Origin: UBA1181 sp045226255
GTDB taxonomy: Bacteria; Bacteroidota; Bacteroidia; Bacteroidales; Paludibacteraceae
Assembly (NCBI GenBank): GCA_045226255.1
Contig: JBGVCG010000004.1
Location: 1-30,079 of the forward strand
Reading direction: 5' to 3'
DNA: 30,079 nucleotides
This document shows, in pieces, positions 16,728 through 23,967 of this stretch. How positions within the stretch are numbered: the first letter of the stretch is position 1; every line of letters begins with the position of its first letter. A program made the position numbers and the translations under genes. Below the pieces are notes generated by a model, which was given only the letters and a program-made list of their open reading frames with translations, did no database searches and was not told where the DNA came from.

Positions 16728-17414
16728 ATGAAACACAGTAACACTTTCAGACTGATTGGCATCGCACTAATGTGGATACTTGCCTATACAACGGCACAGG
16801 CAAAAGATAAAACGACAGACTACGAGGCAGACATATTCTTCATGGATGGGACCATCAAACATTCGGACAACTTTATGATTCCAAGAGGATGTGCGGCCAT
16901 ATCCTTCACATACAAGCCGCAAGATGTGGTAGTTTTAGAGCCAGGCAAAGACGGCAAGTTGGAAGAAGTAACTTGGCAGTCCGACGCAATTGACTACTTC
17001 ATATGTTGGAACAAAAACAACCCGGAAGCAAAGCATCTATTCAAGAAGATATACATCACGAAAAGCGGCAAACAAAGTGGATGGGCGACATTGGAGAAAG
17101 CAGGAGAGAAAGGCATGGTATACGGATTAGCCCCCCTGTATTACATACAAGCATCCGGCTTACTGATCCTTCAAGGAGAACAAAACAGACCACCACTGAC
17201 CTACTTCATCTTTGAAGGAGACGAATACGCGACTCAAGTCCGCTACTTTAACGGAGGATGGGAGATGTGGACAAGGAAATGGGCTGCCAAAAGCATCTTC
17301 AAAGGGGATGAGAAGATGATAAAAGAAGTAACCAGCGGCAAATACAAGCCAGAAGACCTCCAATACGTATTGGACAACTACAAACGACCAGTGCCATTAA
17401 AATTAGAAAAATAA
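16728..17414 (+). CDS. Secreted protein of the three-member paralogous family, copy 1
   Basis: The 228-residue protein has a 25-residue signal peptide ending in AQA. It belongs to a family that occurs three times in this locus. Shared features are a DG[TN][IV] strand near the mature N-terminus, an I(V)CW motif near residue 115, FEGDE-A in the last third, and a conserved C-terminus of the form F.GD.KMIK...GKY..-DLQ..LD.Y.RP.PL. The frame is open from a TTG at 16656, but the ATG at 16728 starts directly at the signal peptide. Its upstream sequence TTCATAAAATC-ATGAAACA resembles that of copy 2. It lies 9 nt before the pseudoprotease gene. Family function not recognised; it may be a protease partner, inhibitor or substrate. 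Confidence 0.8.
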   Translation: MKHSNTFRLIGIALMWILAYTTAQAKDKTTDYEADIFFMDGTIKHSDNFMIPRGCAAISFTYKPQDVVVLEPGKDGKLEEVTWQSDAIDYFICWNKNNPEAKHLFKKIYITKSGKQSGWATLEKAGEKGMVYGLAPLYYIQASGLLILQGEQNRPPLTYFIFEGDEYATQVRYFNGGWEMWTRKWAAKSIFKGDEKMIKEVTSGKYKPEDLQYVLDNYKRPVPLKLEK

Positions 17415-17423
17415 GGAACAAGT

Positions 17424-19226
17424 ATGAACAAGCTATTCAAATATGGGGCATTAATGGCAGCAACATTGTTGCCAGCCAACGTGTTCTCCCAACAGAGCAC
17501 AAACAATCAACTGATTAAAAGTGAAGTGGCAATCATACGTCCCGAGCTGACCCAAGAGCAGAAAGATTTCATGGAAAGCTACGCGATATGGCTGTCCAGA
17601 ATCGGATACAGGGAGCAATCCAGGGCAGTGACAAACCTTAGGGACAATGCGTTCGGGACAGGTGTCATCATAGAAACGGATTCCGGGGAGAAGCAACTCA
17701 TATCCGTGAGTAAGAACGTAGGCATCGCCTCGAGAGTAACAGTCGAGACATTGAACCAGAACGGAACACGAAACGTGCAAACTGGGCGAAAGATCATCAC
17801 AAGAGCGTCCAACGGATTGGTGTGCATAGAGATGCCGAAAAACCACACCACACACGGTTTAAAAATCACGAATCAATCCGCGACAGACGGACAGAATATT
17901 TACACCTTCGGATACAACGACGTGAACAAGAAAGCGACTTGGCAAATGAGTGACGGTATCATCTCAAACAACAAGTTCACGCCAGGCGATTCCAAAAATA
18001 TATTGCTTCAGCACACCGCCCCTGTCAACGTGGGGATGTACGGATCTCCGCTAACTGTCATAAGCGACTCCGCCCCTTACGGCTACGAAGTGATGGGCCT
18101 CAACCTCCACAAAGGAAGAGACAGGGAGAACACCAACTACGCCATTCCAGCGCAAGACATCCAACAATTCATTTCAGGAATAGCAAGTGTAGGCTCAAAG
18201 AAGAACAAAGAGGCACTCCTCTCATCGGTAGAACAGCTGCTGAAGATGGAGAAAGATGGCTTCAGCACCAATAAAGGCCTGATTTCCGACCAATACCTGA
18301 AAGATGTCTCCAACGACGTACTGCAATCCTGGTATAACAGTTTGCCAGAGACAGTAAAACAAGCTGTTGAGAAAGACCTAAACAACGGGGAGTTCTTCGA
18401 GTCAGCCAAAAACATCGTCGCATACGCCTTCGCAAAGGATAATACGGAAGGATCGCAATTAAAAGTCAAGACATGCGCATACACATCAAACGCAGATGTA
18501 CAGACGGTCCAGATCGACAAAGGAGGGCGGACATTGGTCAGCACATGGATATATGAAGACGGCAACTGGAAACTCAAGAGTTGGGGCAACAACGCCGCCG
18601 AAAAGCCTAAAGCGAAAGCGGACAAAAACAATGCGGACAGATTGCAAAGGATAGGTATCGACCGCGACTATACGGGCGTCCAACTAGCCTTAGGAACCAC
18701 GCTCTACCCTGTCGACAAATTCAGCAGCTACACCTTCACGTATTCCATCATGAACAACCCATTCGTCAAGCATAGCATAGACATAGGGAAAAACACGGCG
18801 GCCATCCGCATCAAGGAAGACATGCCTGAGTTTGACGAGGTCCATGGAGGATTCATATTAAATCCTGACGGTTCGCCATACTATCCTTTCACAGACGACG
18901 AAGCGAGTCTGTTCACCTTGGATTACAGCGTTGCGGGACAAGCTCCCATCACCCTGAAACGTTTCCTCGTCGTTCCACAAGTCGCACCAGGCATGGGTTT
19001 CCTCATCGGTAAGTCAAAGGAGCACGATGACATCGTGGGAGGTTTCTTCTTCAAACTCAGCACCGGTGCCCAACTGGGATACAACATAAGCAACTCACTG
19101 AACGTATTCCTATACGGTGGGCATCAATTGAATGTGTTCTTGATTCCAGACCCGGATGATGAGATCGACATAAGGAAAAGCATCAACGGATTCAATGCAC
19201 GAATAGGTGTCATGTTCGTTCGCTAA
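17424..19226 (+). CDS. Trypsin-fold pseudoprotease with C-terminal barrel-like domain
   Basis: The 600-residue protein has a signal peptide ending near ANVFSQ (residue 23). It is a full-length paralogue of the protease at 20844-22565. Shared landmarks include QVAII/EVAIIRP after the signal, GTGVIIE, the TFGY/AGYPG turn, QHTA near residue 197, and GRENTNYAIP near residues 238-247. Against the protease triad (H95, D128, S208) the aligned residues here are N98 (VSKNV), G131 or N130 (ASNGLVCIEMPK), and Y206 (GMYGSP in place of GNSGGP). All three catalytic residues are therefore gone. A helical/alpha-beta middle domain (about 265-400) follows, then a C-terminal domain of alternating hydrophobic strands (about 410-600) that looks like an outer-membrane beta-barrel. 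It lies 9 nt after copy 1, which suggests co-expression. It is probably a scaffold, inhibitor or regulator; exact role unknown. Confidence 0.8.
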   Translation: MNKLFKYGALMAATLLPANVFSQQSTNNQLIKSEVAIIRPELTQEQKDFMESYAIWLSRIGYREQSRAVTNLRDNAFGTGVIIETDSGEKQLISVSKNVGIASRVTVETLNQNGTRNVQTGRKIITRASNGLVCIEMPKNHTTHGLKITNQSATDGQNIYTFGYNDVNKKATWQMSDGIISNNKFTPGDSKNILLQHTAPVNVGMYGSPLTVISDSAPYGYEVMGLNLHKGRDRENTNYAIPAQDIQQFISGIASVGSKKNKEALLSSVEQLLKMEKDGFSTNKGLISDQYLKDVSNDVLQSWYNSLPETVKQAVEKDLNNGEFFESAKNIVAYAFAKDNTEGSQLKVKTCAYTSNADVQTVQIDKGGRTLVSTWIYEDGNWKLKSWGNNAAEKPKAKADKNNADRLQRIGIDRDYTGVQLALGTTLYPVDKFSSYTFTYSIMNNPFVKHSIDIGKNTAAIRIKEDMPEFDEVHGGFILNPDGSPYYPFTDDEASLFTLDYSVAGQAPITLKRFLVVPQVAPGMGFLIGKSKEHDDIVGGFFFKLSTGAQLGYNISNSLNVFLYGGHQLNVFLIPDPDDEIDIRKSINGFNARIGVMFVR

Positions 19227-19285
19227 CGGACATGACCCATTCAAGCGGAAGGAAGAAGAATAGAAAGTAAACAAAAAACATAGAA

Positions 19286-19302
19286 TCCACATAAATTCAT
19301 AC
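19286..19302 (+). repeat. Upstream repeat TCCACATAAATTCATAC, copy 1
   Basis: This 17-nt sequence is repeated exactly at 20069-20085. Both copies end 4 nt before the ATG of a family member (19307 and 20090). It marks duplication of the gene with its upstream region, or a shared translation or regulatory site. Confidence 0.8.
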
Positions 19303-19306
19303 GATC

Positions 19307-19990
19307 ATGAAACAGCACCACATCATTAAAAACGTATGCACCATAGTACTATGTTTATTCGCATATACCATCGTACAAGCAAAACCATGGGGAAATAAAG
19401 AGGATAAACTTTCCCCCACAGTAGCGGACCTGTACCTTAAAGACGGAACCGTCAAACATGTTGAGCACTTAACATCTGTGCCATGTGGATATTGCGAAAA
19501 AAAAGACCAATCAAAAATATCGATCCGCTATAACGAGCTCGATAGCAATGGTCAGATAGTAGAATACGACATACCTTCAACAGAGGTAGAGTCCATCATC
19601 TGTTGGCACGCATTAACCCCGGAAAATAGATTCAGACTTGATAAAATCAGGAAAAATAATTCCGACAAAAAACACTGGGCAATACTAGTGATGGAAGGGA
19701 AAAAATGTAAAGTATACCGCATACCAGACATCTGTAGTGTCACCGACAAGGGGGAAATGAGCATGTTCTTTATAGACGGTAAGGGTTATTCCTGCTTTTT
19801 ATTTGAAGGAGACGAACGCGCTACAACCTGTCAAAGAACCCCTAGCAGTTGGATATATTATCCGAAAAACCTTTTCGAAAATGACGAACAAATGATCAAG
19901 GACGTAAAGAATGGCAAATATAAAAAAGGGGATCTCCAAATGATTCTGGACACATACCAACGTCCCACTCCATTAACAGTCGACAGATAA
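19307..19990 (+). CDS. Secreted protein of the three-member paralogous family, copy 2
   Basis: The 227-residue protein has a 25-residue signal peptide ending in VQA, the same length as in copies 1 and 3. The mature part has LKDGTVKHVEH near the N-terminus, SIICWHA near residue 103, LFEGDERAT near 167 and the family C-terminus with MIKDVKNGKYKKGDLQMIL. It has two extra cysteines in PCGYCEK (near residues 60-63) that copy 1 lacks. It lies 80 nt after the pseudoprotease, and the 17-nt repeat stands just before the start. Function unknown. Confidence 0.8.
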   Translation: MKQHHIIKNVCTIVLCLFAYTIVQAKPWGNKEDKLSPTVADLYLKDGTVKHVEHLTSVPCGYCEKKDQSKISIRYNELDSNGQIVEYDIPSTEVESIICWHALTPENRFRLDKIRKNNSDKKHWAILVMEGKKCKVYRIPDICSVTDKGEMSMFFIDGKGYSCFLFEGDERATTCQRTPSSWIYYPKNLFENDEQMIKDVKNGKYKKGDLQMILDTYQRPTPLTVDR

Positions 19991-20068
19991 GAATATACAA
20001 AAAGCAGAGAAGCAATCACACTCTTCGAGAAGAAGGACTCATTTTTGAAGAAGTGAATAGTAATAGAG

Positions 20069-20085
20069 TCCACATAAATTCATAC
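20069..20085 (+). repeat. Upstream repeat TCCACATAAATTCATAC, copy 2
   Basis: An exact second copy of 19286-19302, again ending 4 nt before an ATG. The surrounding bases (AGAGTCC versus AGAATCC) are also similar. Confidence 0.8.
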
Positions 20086-20089
20086 TAAC

Positions 20090-20767
20090 ATGAGACATAA
20101 CTACATCAATAGAATAGCATGTGCCATATTAGTGAGCTTTTTCGCATGTGTAATCGTTCATGCGGAGCCAAAAGTGTCTCGAATAAATGCGGACATACAC
20201 TATACCGACGGAAACGTCGTATATGTTGAAAACCTGGACTTACCCTATGGAAATATTTTCAGCAAAGCGCGTTATATCACCTATTCAAAAATCAATGAAA
20301 AAGACAAAGTAGAAAAAGTCGAACTGGAATCAGAGCCGATGGATTACATCGTTTGCTGGAACGCCGCAAACCCGACAAAGAAATACAAATTTGAAAAGGT
20401 CAGAATAACAGACAAAGGGCACAAGTATTGGTGCGTTCTAGACTCGGAGGGGGAAAACGGGAAAGCTTTATGTAAAGCGGACAGCTATAAGATCGACGAG
20501 AATGGAGAACTGACATTAATCTATAGAGAAGGTTCGGGCACGTTCACCCTCAATACACTTTTCCTATTCGAAGGGGACGAATACGCCTCAATGTGCCCAG
20601 GGGCACCAATCAATTGGGCAAGATGGGCGAGAGGCGTTTTCCCAGGAGACAAACAGATGATCAAAAACATACGAGAGGGCAAGTATAATAAAGATGATCT
20701 CCAGGTAATTTTAGACACGTACATACGCCCTGAACCATTGAAATGCAAGAAAATCAGAAATGATTGA
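20090..20767 (+). CDS. Secreted protein of the three-member paralogous family, copy 3
   Basis: The 225-residue protein has a 25-residue signal peptide ending in VHA. It shows the family landmarks: YTDGNVVYVEN, YIVCWNA near residue 87, LFEGDEYAS near 160, and the C-terminus FPGDKQMIKNIREGKYNKDDLQVIL followed by the RP-PL motif. It is closest in layout to copy 1. It lies 76 nt before the active protease gene. The three copies have diverged strongly in the middle, which would fit different partners or rapid evolution. No enzymatic motif is visible. Confidence 0.8.
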   Translation: MRHNYINRIACAILVSFFACVIVHAEPKVSRINADIHYTDGNVVYVENLDLPYGNIFSKARYITYSKINEKDKVEKVELESEPMDYIVCWNAANPTKKYKFEKVRITDKGHKYWCVLDSEGENGKALCKADSYKIDENGELTLIYREGSGTFTLNTLFLFEGDEYASMCPGAPINWARWARGVFPGDKQMIKNIREGKYNKDDLQVILDTYIRPEPLKCKKIRND

Positions 20768-20843
20768 AAAAGACAGGCATAAGGAATAGACAAAGAAACG
20801 AATAAAATAAGCTGAATCACAAACAAAAAAAAATATAATTAAA

Positions 20844-22565
20844 ATGAAGAGACTAACATTACTACTCACTTACGTGTTTTCAATAGTATTCGCCTTCTCA
20901 TCATTCGCAGAAGAGAAAACCACGAATCTCAAGGACCAAGTAGCCATAGTCACCCCAAACATTTCGGAAGAGATGAAAAAGCATGCTTCGGAAATGGTGG
21001 GAATTCTGGCCAACTACAGTTACTATTCCGCCGCCAGCGAATACAAAGCCTACCAAAAAGGTTGGTCTGGTTCCGGATTCGTCATCAAAGGCAAGAACGG
21101 GAGGCACTATATCATCACGAACAAGCATGTGACACGAGGTTTGAAGTCGGTCAACATTGAGTTCAATGGAGACACCGCGATAAAATACGAGGATTGCCCA
21201 GTCATAAAGGAAAGTGAGGATATCGATGTCGCCATCGTAGAGTTACCAAAGCACTTCAAAGTCGGACAAAGTCTCGAATTCTACACGGAAGTTGTGAATG
21301 AAGGAGACGATGTATGGTCTGCGGGATATCCTGGATTAGGAAACAATCCGGTCTGGCAGCTCGGTAAAGGAATCATCTCCAACATGAGCGTAAGGGACAA
21401 AGACTTCGGTGACGAGAAGAAATTCCACGTCATCCAACACACTGCGCAAGTGGATGCTGGTAACTCAGGAGGTCCATTGCTCATCAGGAAGGAAAAGAAA
21501 GGCAGTGCGCCTAGCTACTACGTCATCGGTATCAACACTTGGAAAGCGGGTGGCAGAGAGAACACCAACTTCTCCATTCCGACGAAATTCATCAACGAAT
21601 TCGTCAGCCAAGCGATAACAGAAGCGGCCAACATATCGGAGCAGAAACAAGAAGAAAACGTCAAGGCAGCAGGAGAGAACTTCTACAACGCATTGCTTTC
21701 CGGCTACAAGGAGATAATACCATTCTTATCCGATGAATGTACCTACTCGATCACGAAGGAGACATTCCAAGAGATGTTCAGCCAAGCGTCATCAGAGGCT
21801 CAAACAGAAATAAGGGAGAATTTGAAAGAAGCGAAAGGAACAGAAGCGTTGAAGATCCTTTTGGCAGACAACCTCGCCCAAAGCGTCAAGAAGAAAAAGC
21901 AGACATTGACACTGAAGGAAACCAAATTGAGCGGAACCGGTGCGACAGCCATAAGCACATTCAGCTACAATGGGAAAGAGAAGATATTCAACTGGGCAAA
22001 CGAGCACGGACAATGGAAAATCGTATCGAACGGTTCCGACTCCAACGGCGGTAGTTTCCAGATGGCATCAGGTGCCCACATCATCAAGAATAAAGGGAAA
22101 GGATTGGCGACCAGCGCACAGTTTGGACTCAACGACTATTCCAAACTCAACATCACACTCTCCATCAACCGATACTTCGCGACCCTCGGAATGAGATCCG
22201 TCACCTTCTTCGCAGGGAAGGATATAATCGCCAGGAATGAAATCATAGAGGGCACCTATGAAGAAAGGACAATACCAGGGGACACCATCTTTATCTACGG
22301 AATAAAATACAACATAGGTATCCGCGTTCCAATTGGCTTCGGGGAGAAATTCGCACTGACTCCATACCTCCTCCCAGGCGGTGGAATAAGCACAGAGACA
22401 TTCTTCTGGAATATCCGGTCCGGAGTAAACTTCGGTTGGAGATATGACAAAAAACACCAATTATACCTTGGGGCGGAGTATAACTTTACAAGAGGTGTGG
22501 AAAACAACACCTCCCAGAAGGTGACCCGACCATTTGCGGGAGTAGTGTTCGGTTGGGACTATTAG
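20844..22565 (+). CDS. Secreted trypsin-like serine protease with C-terminal barrel-like domain
   Basis: The 573-residue protein has a signal peptide ending in FA (residue 22). Residues about 30-260 form a trypsin/HtrA-type fold with a complete triad: H95 in TNKHVT, D128 in DIDVAIVEL and S208 in DAGNSGGPL. There is no PDZ domain. Residues about 265-395 are a helical/alpha-beta domain ending QWKIVSNG, and about 400-573 is a strand-rich region ending in an aromatic residue (FGWDY), as in outer-membrane beta-barrels. The whole layout matches the pseudoprotease at 17424-19226. Predicted location: the outer membrane or its periplasmic side. Likely targets are the three paralogous secreted proteins or envelope proteins; this is inferred from gene order. 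Confidence 0.85.
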   Translation: MKRLTLLLTYVFSIVFAFSSFAEEKTTNLKDQVAIVTPNISEEMKKHASEMVGILANYSYYSAASEYKAYQKGWSGSGFVIKGKNGRHYIITNKHVTRGLKSVNIEFNGDTAIKYEDCPVIKESEDIDVAIVELPKHFKVGQSLEFYTEVVNEGDDVWSAGYPGLGNNPVWQLGKGIISNMSVRDKDFGDEKKFHVIQHTAQVDAGNSGGPLLIRKEKKGSAPSYYVIGINTWKAGGRENTNFSIPTKFINEFVSQAITEAANISEQKQEENVKAAGENFYNALLSGYKEIIPFLSDECTYSITKETFQEMFSQASSEAQTEIRENLKEAKGTEALKILLADNLAQSVKKKKQTLTLKETKLSGTGATAISTFSYNGKEKIFNWANEHGQWKIVSNGSDSNGGSFQMASGAHIIKNKGKGLATSAQFGLNDYSKLNITLSINRYFATLGMRSVTFFAGKDIIARNEIIEGTYEERTIPGDTIFIYGIKYNIGIRVPIGFGEKFALTPYLLPGGGISTETFFWNIRSGVNFGWRYDKKHQLYLGAEYNFTRGVENNTSQKVTRPFAGVVFGWDY

Positions 22566-22619
22566 TTCTTAAAAAGTGTTTCGAAACGCCTTCGAATCAA
22601 GGCTTAGAGCAGGAGAAAA

Positions 22620-22651
22620 TTTGGAGAACTAAGAATTATATTCTATATTTA
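22620..22651 (+). promoter_or_regulatory. Promoter for the lipoprotein/HD gene pair
   Basis: TTTG (22620-22623), 20 nt, then TATATTTA (22644-22651), one mismatch from TAnnTTTG. The predicted start is near 22658. A small hairpin GCCTT/AAGGC (about 22588-22603) upstream has no T-run and is only a weak terminator candidate for the protease gene. Confidence 0.55.
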
Positions 22652-22683
22652 CATAGAATTACAACAACAAAAAAGGAAAGGAA

Positions 22684-23154
22684 ATGGAACATAAATTTTC
22701 GGCGATTATTACATCTTGCATCATTGCATTCATGATGGCATCATGTACAGTTTCAACGCACACGACGAGGTCCACCCCGCCGCCACCGCCTGCACATTAT
22801 GGACATCCACATTATGGACATCCACATTATGGGCATCCAGGGCCAGGTCCGAAGAGATATCCGATAGACCAGTTCAGGAAAGGGCCAGCACCTCAGCACA
22901 GGGTCAAACAGACCCCACCACCACCGAGAAACAACAAAAGTTTCCGGGATGCGGAGAACAACCATTTGCGCAATAGCGGCACACCTGTGCCTTCGCAAAA
23001 GAGGACCAACGAGCAACAAAACGTAAAGAGCAGTTCGACTCCACAACGCAGTACGCCTAGTTCATCCTCCACTCCATCCAACACAAGGAGTGAAAGAAGC
23101 CAACGAAGCAGCAACACGGGAGCACCGAGCAGCAATAGTACAAGAAGAAGATAA
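22684..23154 (+). CDS. Pro/His-rich low-complexity lipoprotein
   Basis: The 156-residue protein has a short signal peptide with lipobox MMASC (Cys at C21). The mature part is low-complexity: a proline run, three HYGHP repeats (residues 38-52), basic Pro-rich stretches, then a Ser/Thr/Arg-rich tail ending STRRR. No globular domain is visible. The repeated His/Tyr/Gly units could bind metal, or the protein could be a disordered surface tether. It is followed 5 nt later by the HD-domain gene. Function unknown. Confidence 0.7.
   Translation: MEHKFSAIITSCIIAFMMASCTVSTHTTRSTPPPPPAHYGHPHYGHPHYGHPGPGPKRYPIDQFRKGPAPQHRVKQTPPPPRNNKSFRDAENNHLRNSGTPVPSQKRTNEQQNVKSSSTPQRSTPSSSSTPSNTRSERSQRSSNTGAPSSNSTRRR
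22795..22839 (+). repeat. Three tandem 15-bp units encoding HYGHP
   Basis: Units CATTATGGACATCCA at 22795-22809 and 22810-22824 are identical; the third (22825-22839) differs by one base. They are in frame, so copy-number change by slippage would alter the protein length without a frameshift. Confidence 0.9.
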
Positions 23155-23159
23155 GCATT

Positions 23160-23786
23160 GTGGAGTATGCGGTCATACAACGGTTTGTAGCCCACGAGTT
23201 GTCTCAAGATCATAGCGGGCACAATCACCAGCATGCGGAAAGAGTTGTCGGGAACGCGAAAAAAATCCTGCAAAAGGAAGGCGGAAACGAGAAGATCATC
23301 CTCACTGCGGCATGGTTGCACGATTGCATAGACAAGAAACTCTTCACGAACATTACGGAACAGCTCAACAAGGTCGAGCGATTCCTCGAAGAGCAAGGTT
23401 TTCTTCCTGACGAAGTGGCGGAAGTGATGTACATCATCCAAAACATCTCCTACAACAAAGGGGAGAACCGACCGCTGACAAGTCTCAACGCCATGATTGT
23501 CCGGGATGCGGATAGGCTCGACGCCATCGGGGCGATAGGCATCATCCGCACCATCGAATACGGCGCGACACAAGGAAGACTATTCTACGACAATGAGAAC
23601 ATCAAGAGAGAGGAAGGGAAAGTCGGTTGGAATCATCCGACCGACACCTCCCTCTCTCATTTTTATGACAAACTACTCAAGTTGGAATCGTTGATGCACA
23701 CCCCGACCGCCAAGGCGATGGCCAAGGAACGCACCGAATTCCTGAAAAAATTCCTGGAAGAATTCTACCGCGAGCTAGATGATTAA
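23160..23786 (+). CDS. HD-domain phosphohydrolase
   Basis: The 208-residue protein belongs to the HD hydrolase superfamily (YedJ-like subgroup). Metal ligands are visible: H25 in GHNHQHAERV, H54-D55 in WLHDCID, and D116 in VRDADRLDAIGAIGI. These enzymes hydrolyse phosphate esters, often of nucleotides; the substrate here is not predictable. The only sensible start is a GTG at 23160, 5 nt after the lipoprotein stop, because the first ATG in this stretch is out of frame. The conserved N-terminal helix begins right after it. The C-terminus (FLEEFYRELDD) is typical for the family. Confidence 0.88.
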   Translation: MEYAVIQRFVAHELSQDHSGHNHQHAERVVGNAKKILQKEGGNEKIILTAAWLHDCIDKKLFTNITEQLNKVERFLEEQGFLPDEVAEVMYIIQNISYNKGENRPLTSLNAMIVRDADRLDAIGAIGIIRTIEYGATQGRLFYDNENIKREEGKVGWNHPTDTSLSHFYDKLLKLESLMHTPTAKAMAKERTEFLKKFLEEFYRELDD

Positions 23787-23885
23787 GAATTGAAAAAATA
23801 ATTCGCATTTCTTAATCTTCGCCGACCAATTTCGCCCATTAATTGAAAAAACGAAAAGAGAAATGCCTATTTCAAACGACAACAC

Positions 23886-23916
23886 TTGGAAAATAACAAA
23901 ACTTAGCATATTTTAG
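23886..23916 (+). promoter_or_regulatory. Possible promoter for the T9SS cargo gene
   Basis: TTGG (23886-23889), 19 nt, then TATTTTAG (23909-23916), each one mismatch from the consensus. It would give a leader of about 45 nt. This is the weakest of the promoter calls. Confidence 0.35.
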
Positions 23917-23967
23917 CGTAATTTTTAGGACAGGGCAAATATTGTCCACACTAAAAGGGCTAATAAC

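Noticed and set aside
22795..22839. Short repeats as a CRISPR array
   Set aside because: They are 15-bp in-frame units without spacers, inside a coding region. No cas genes or spaced repeats occur in the window.
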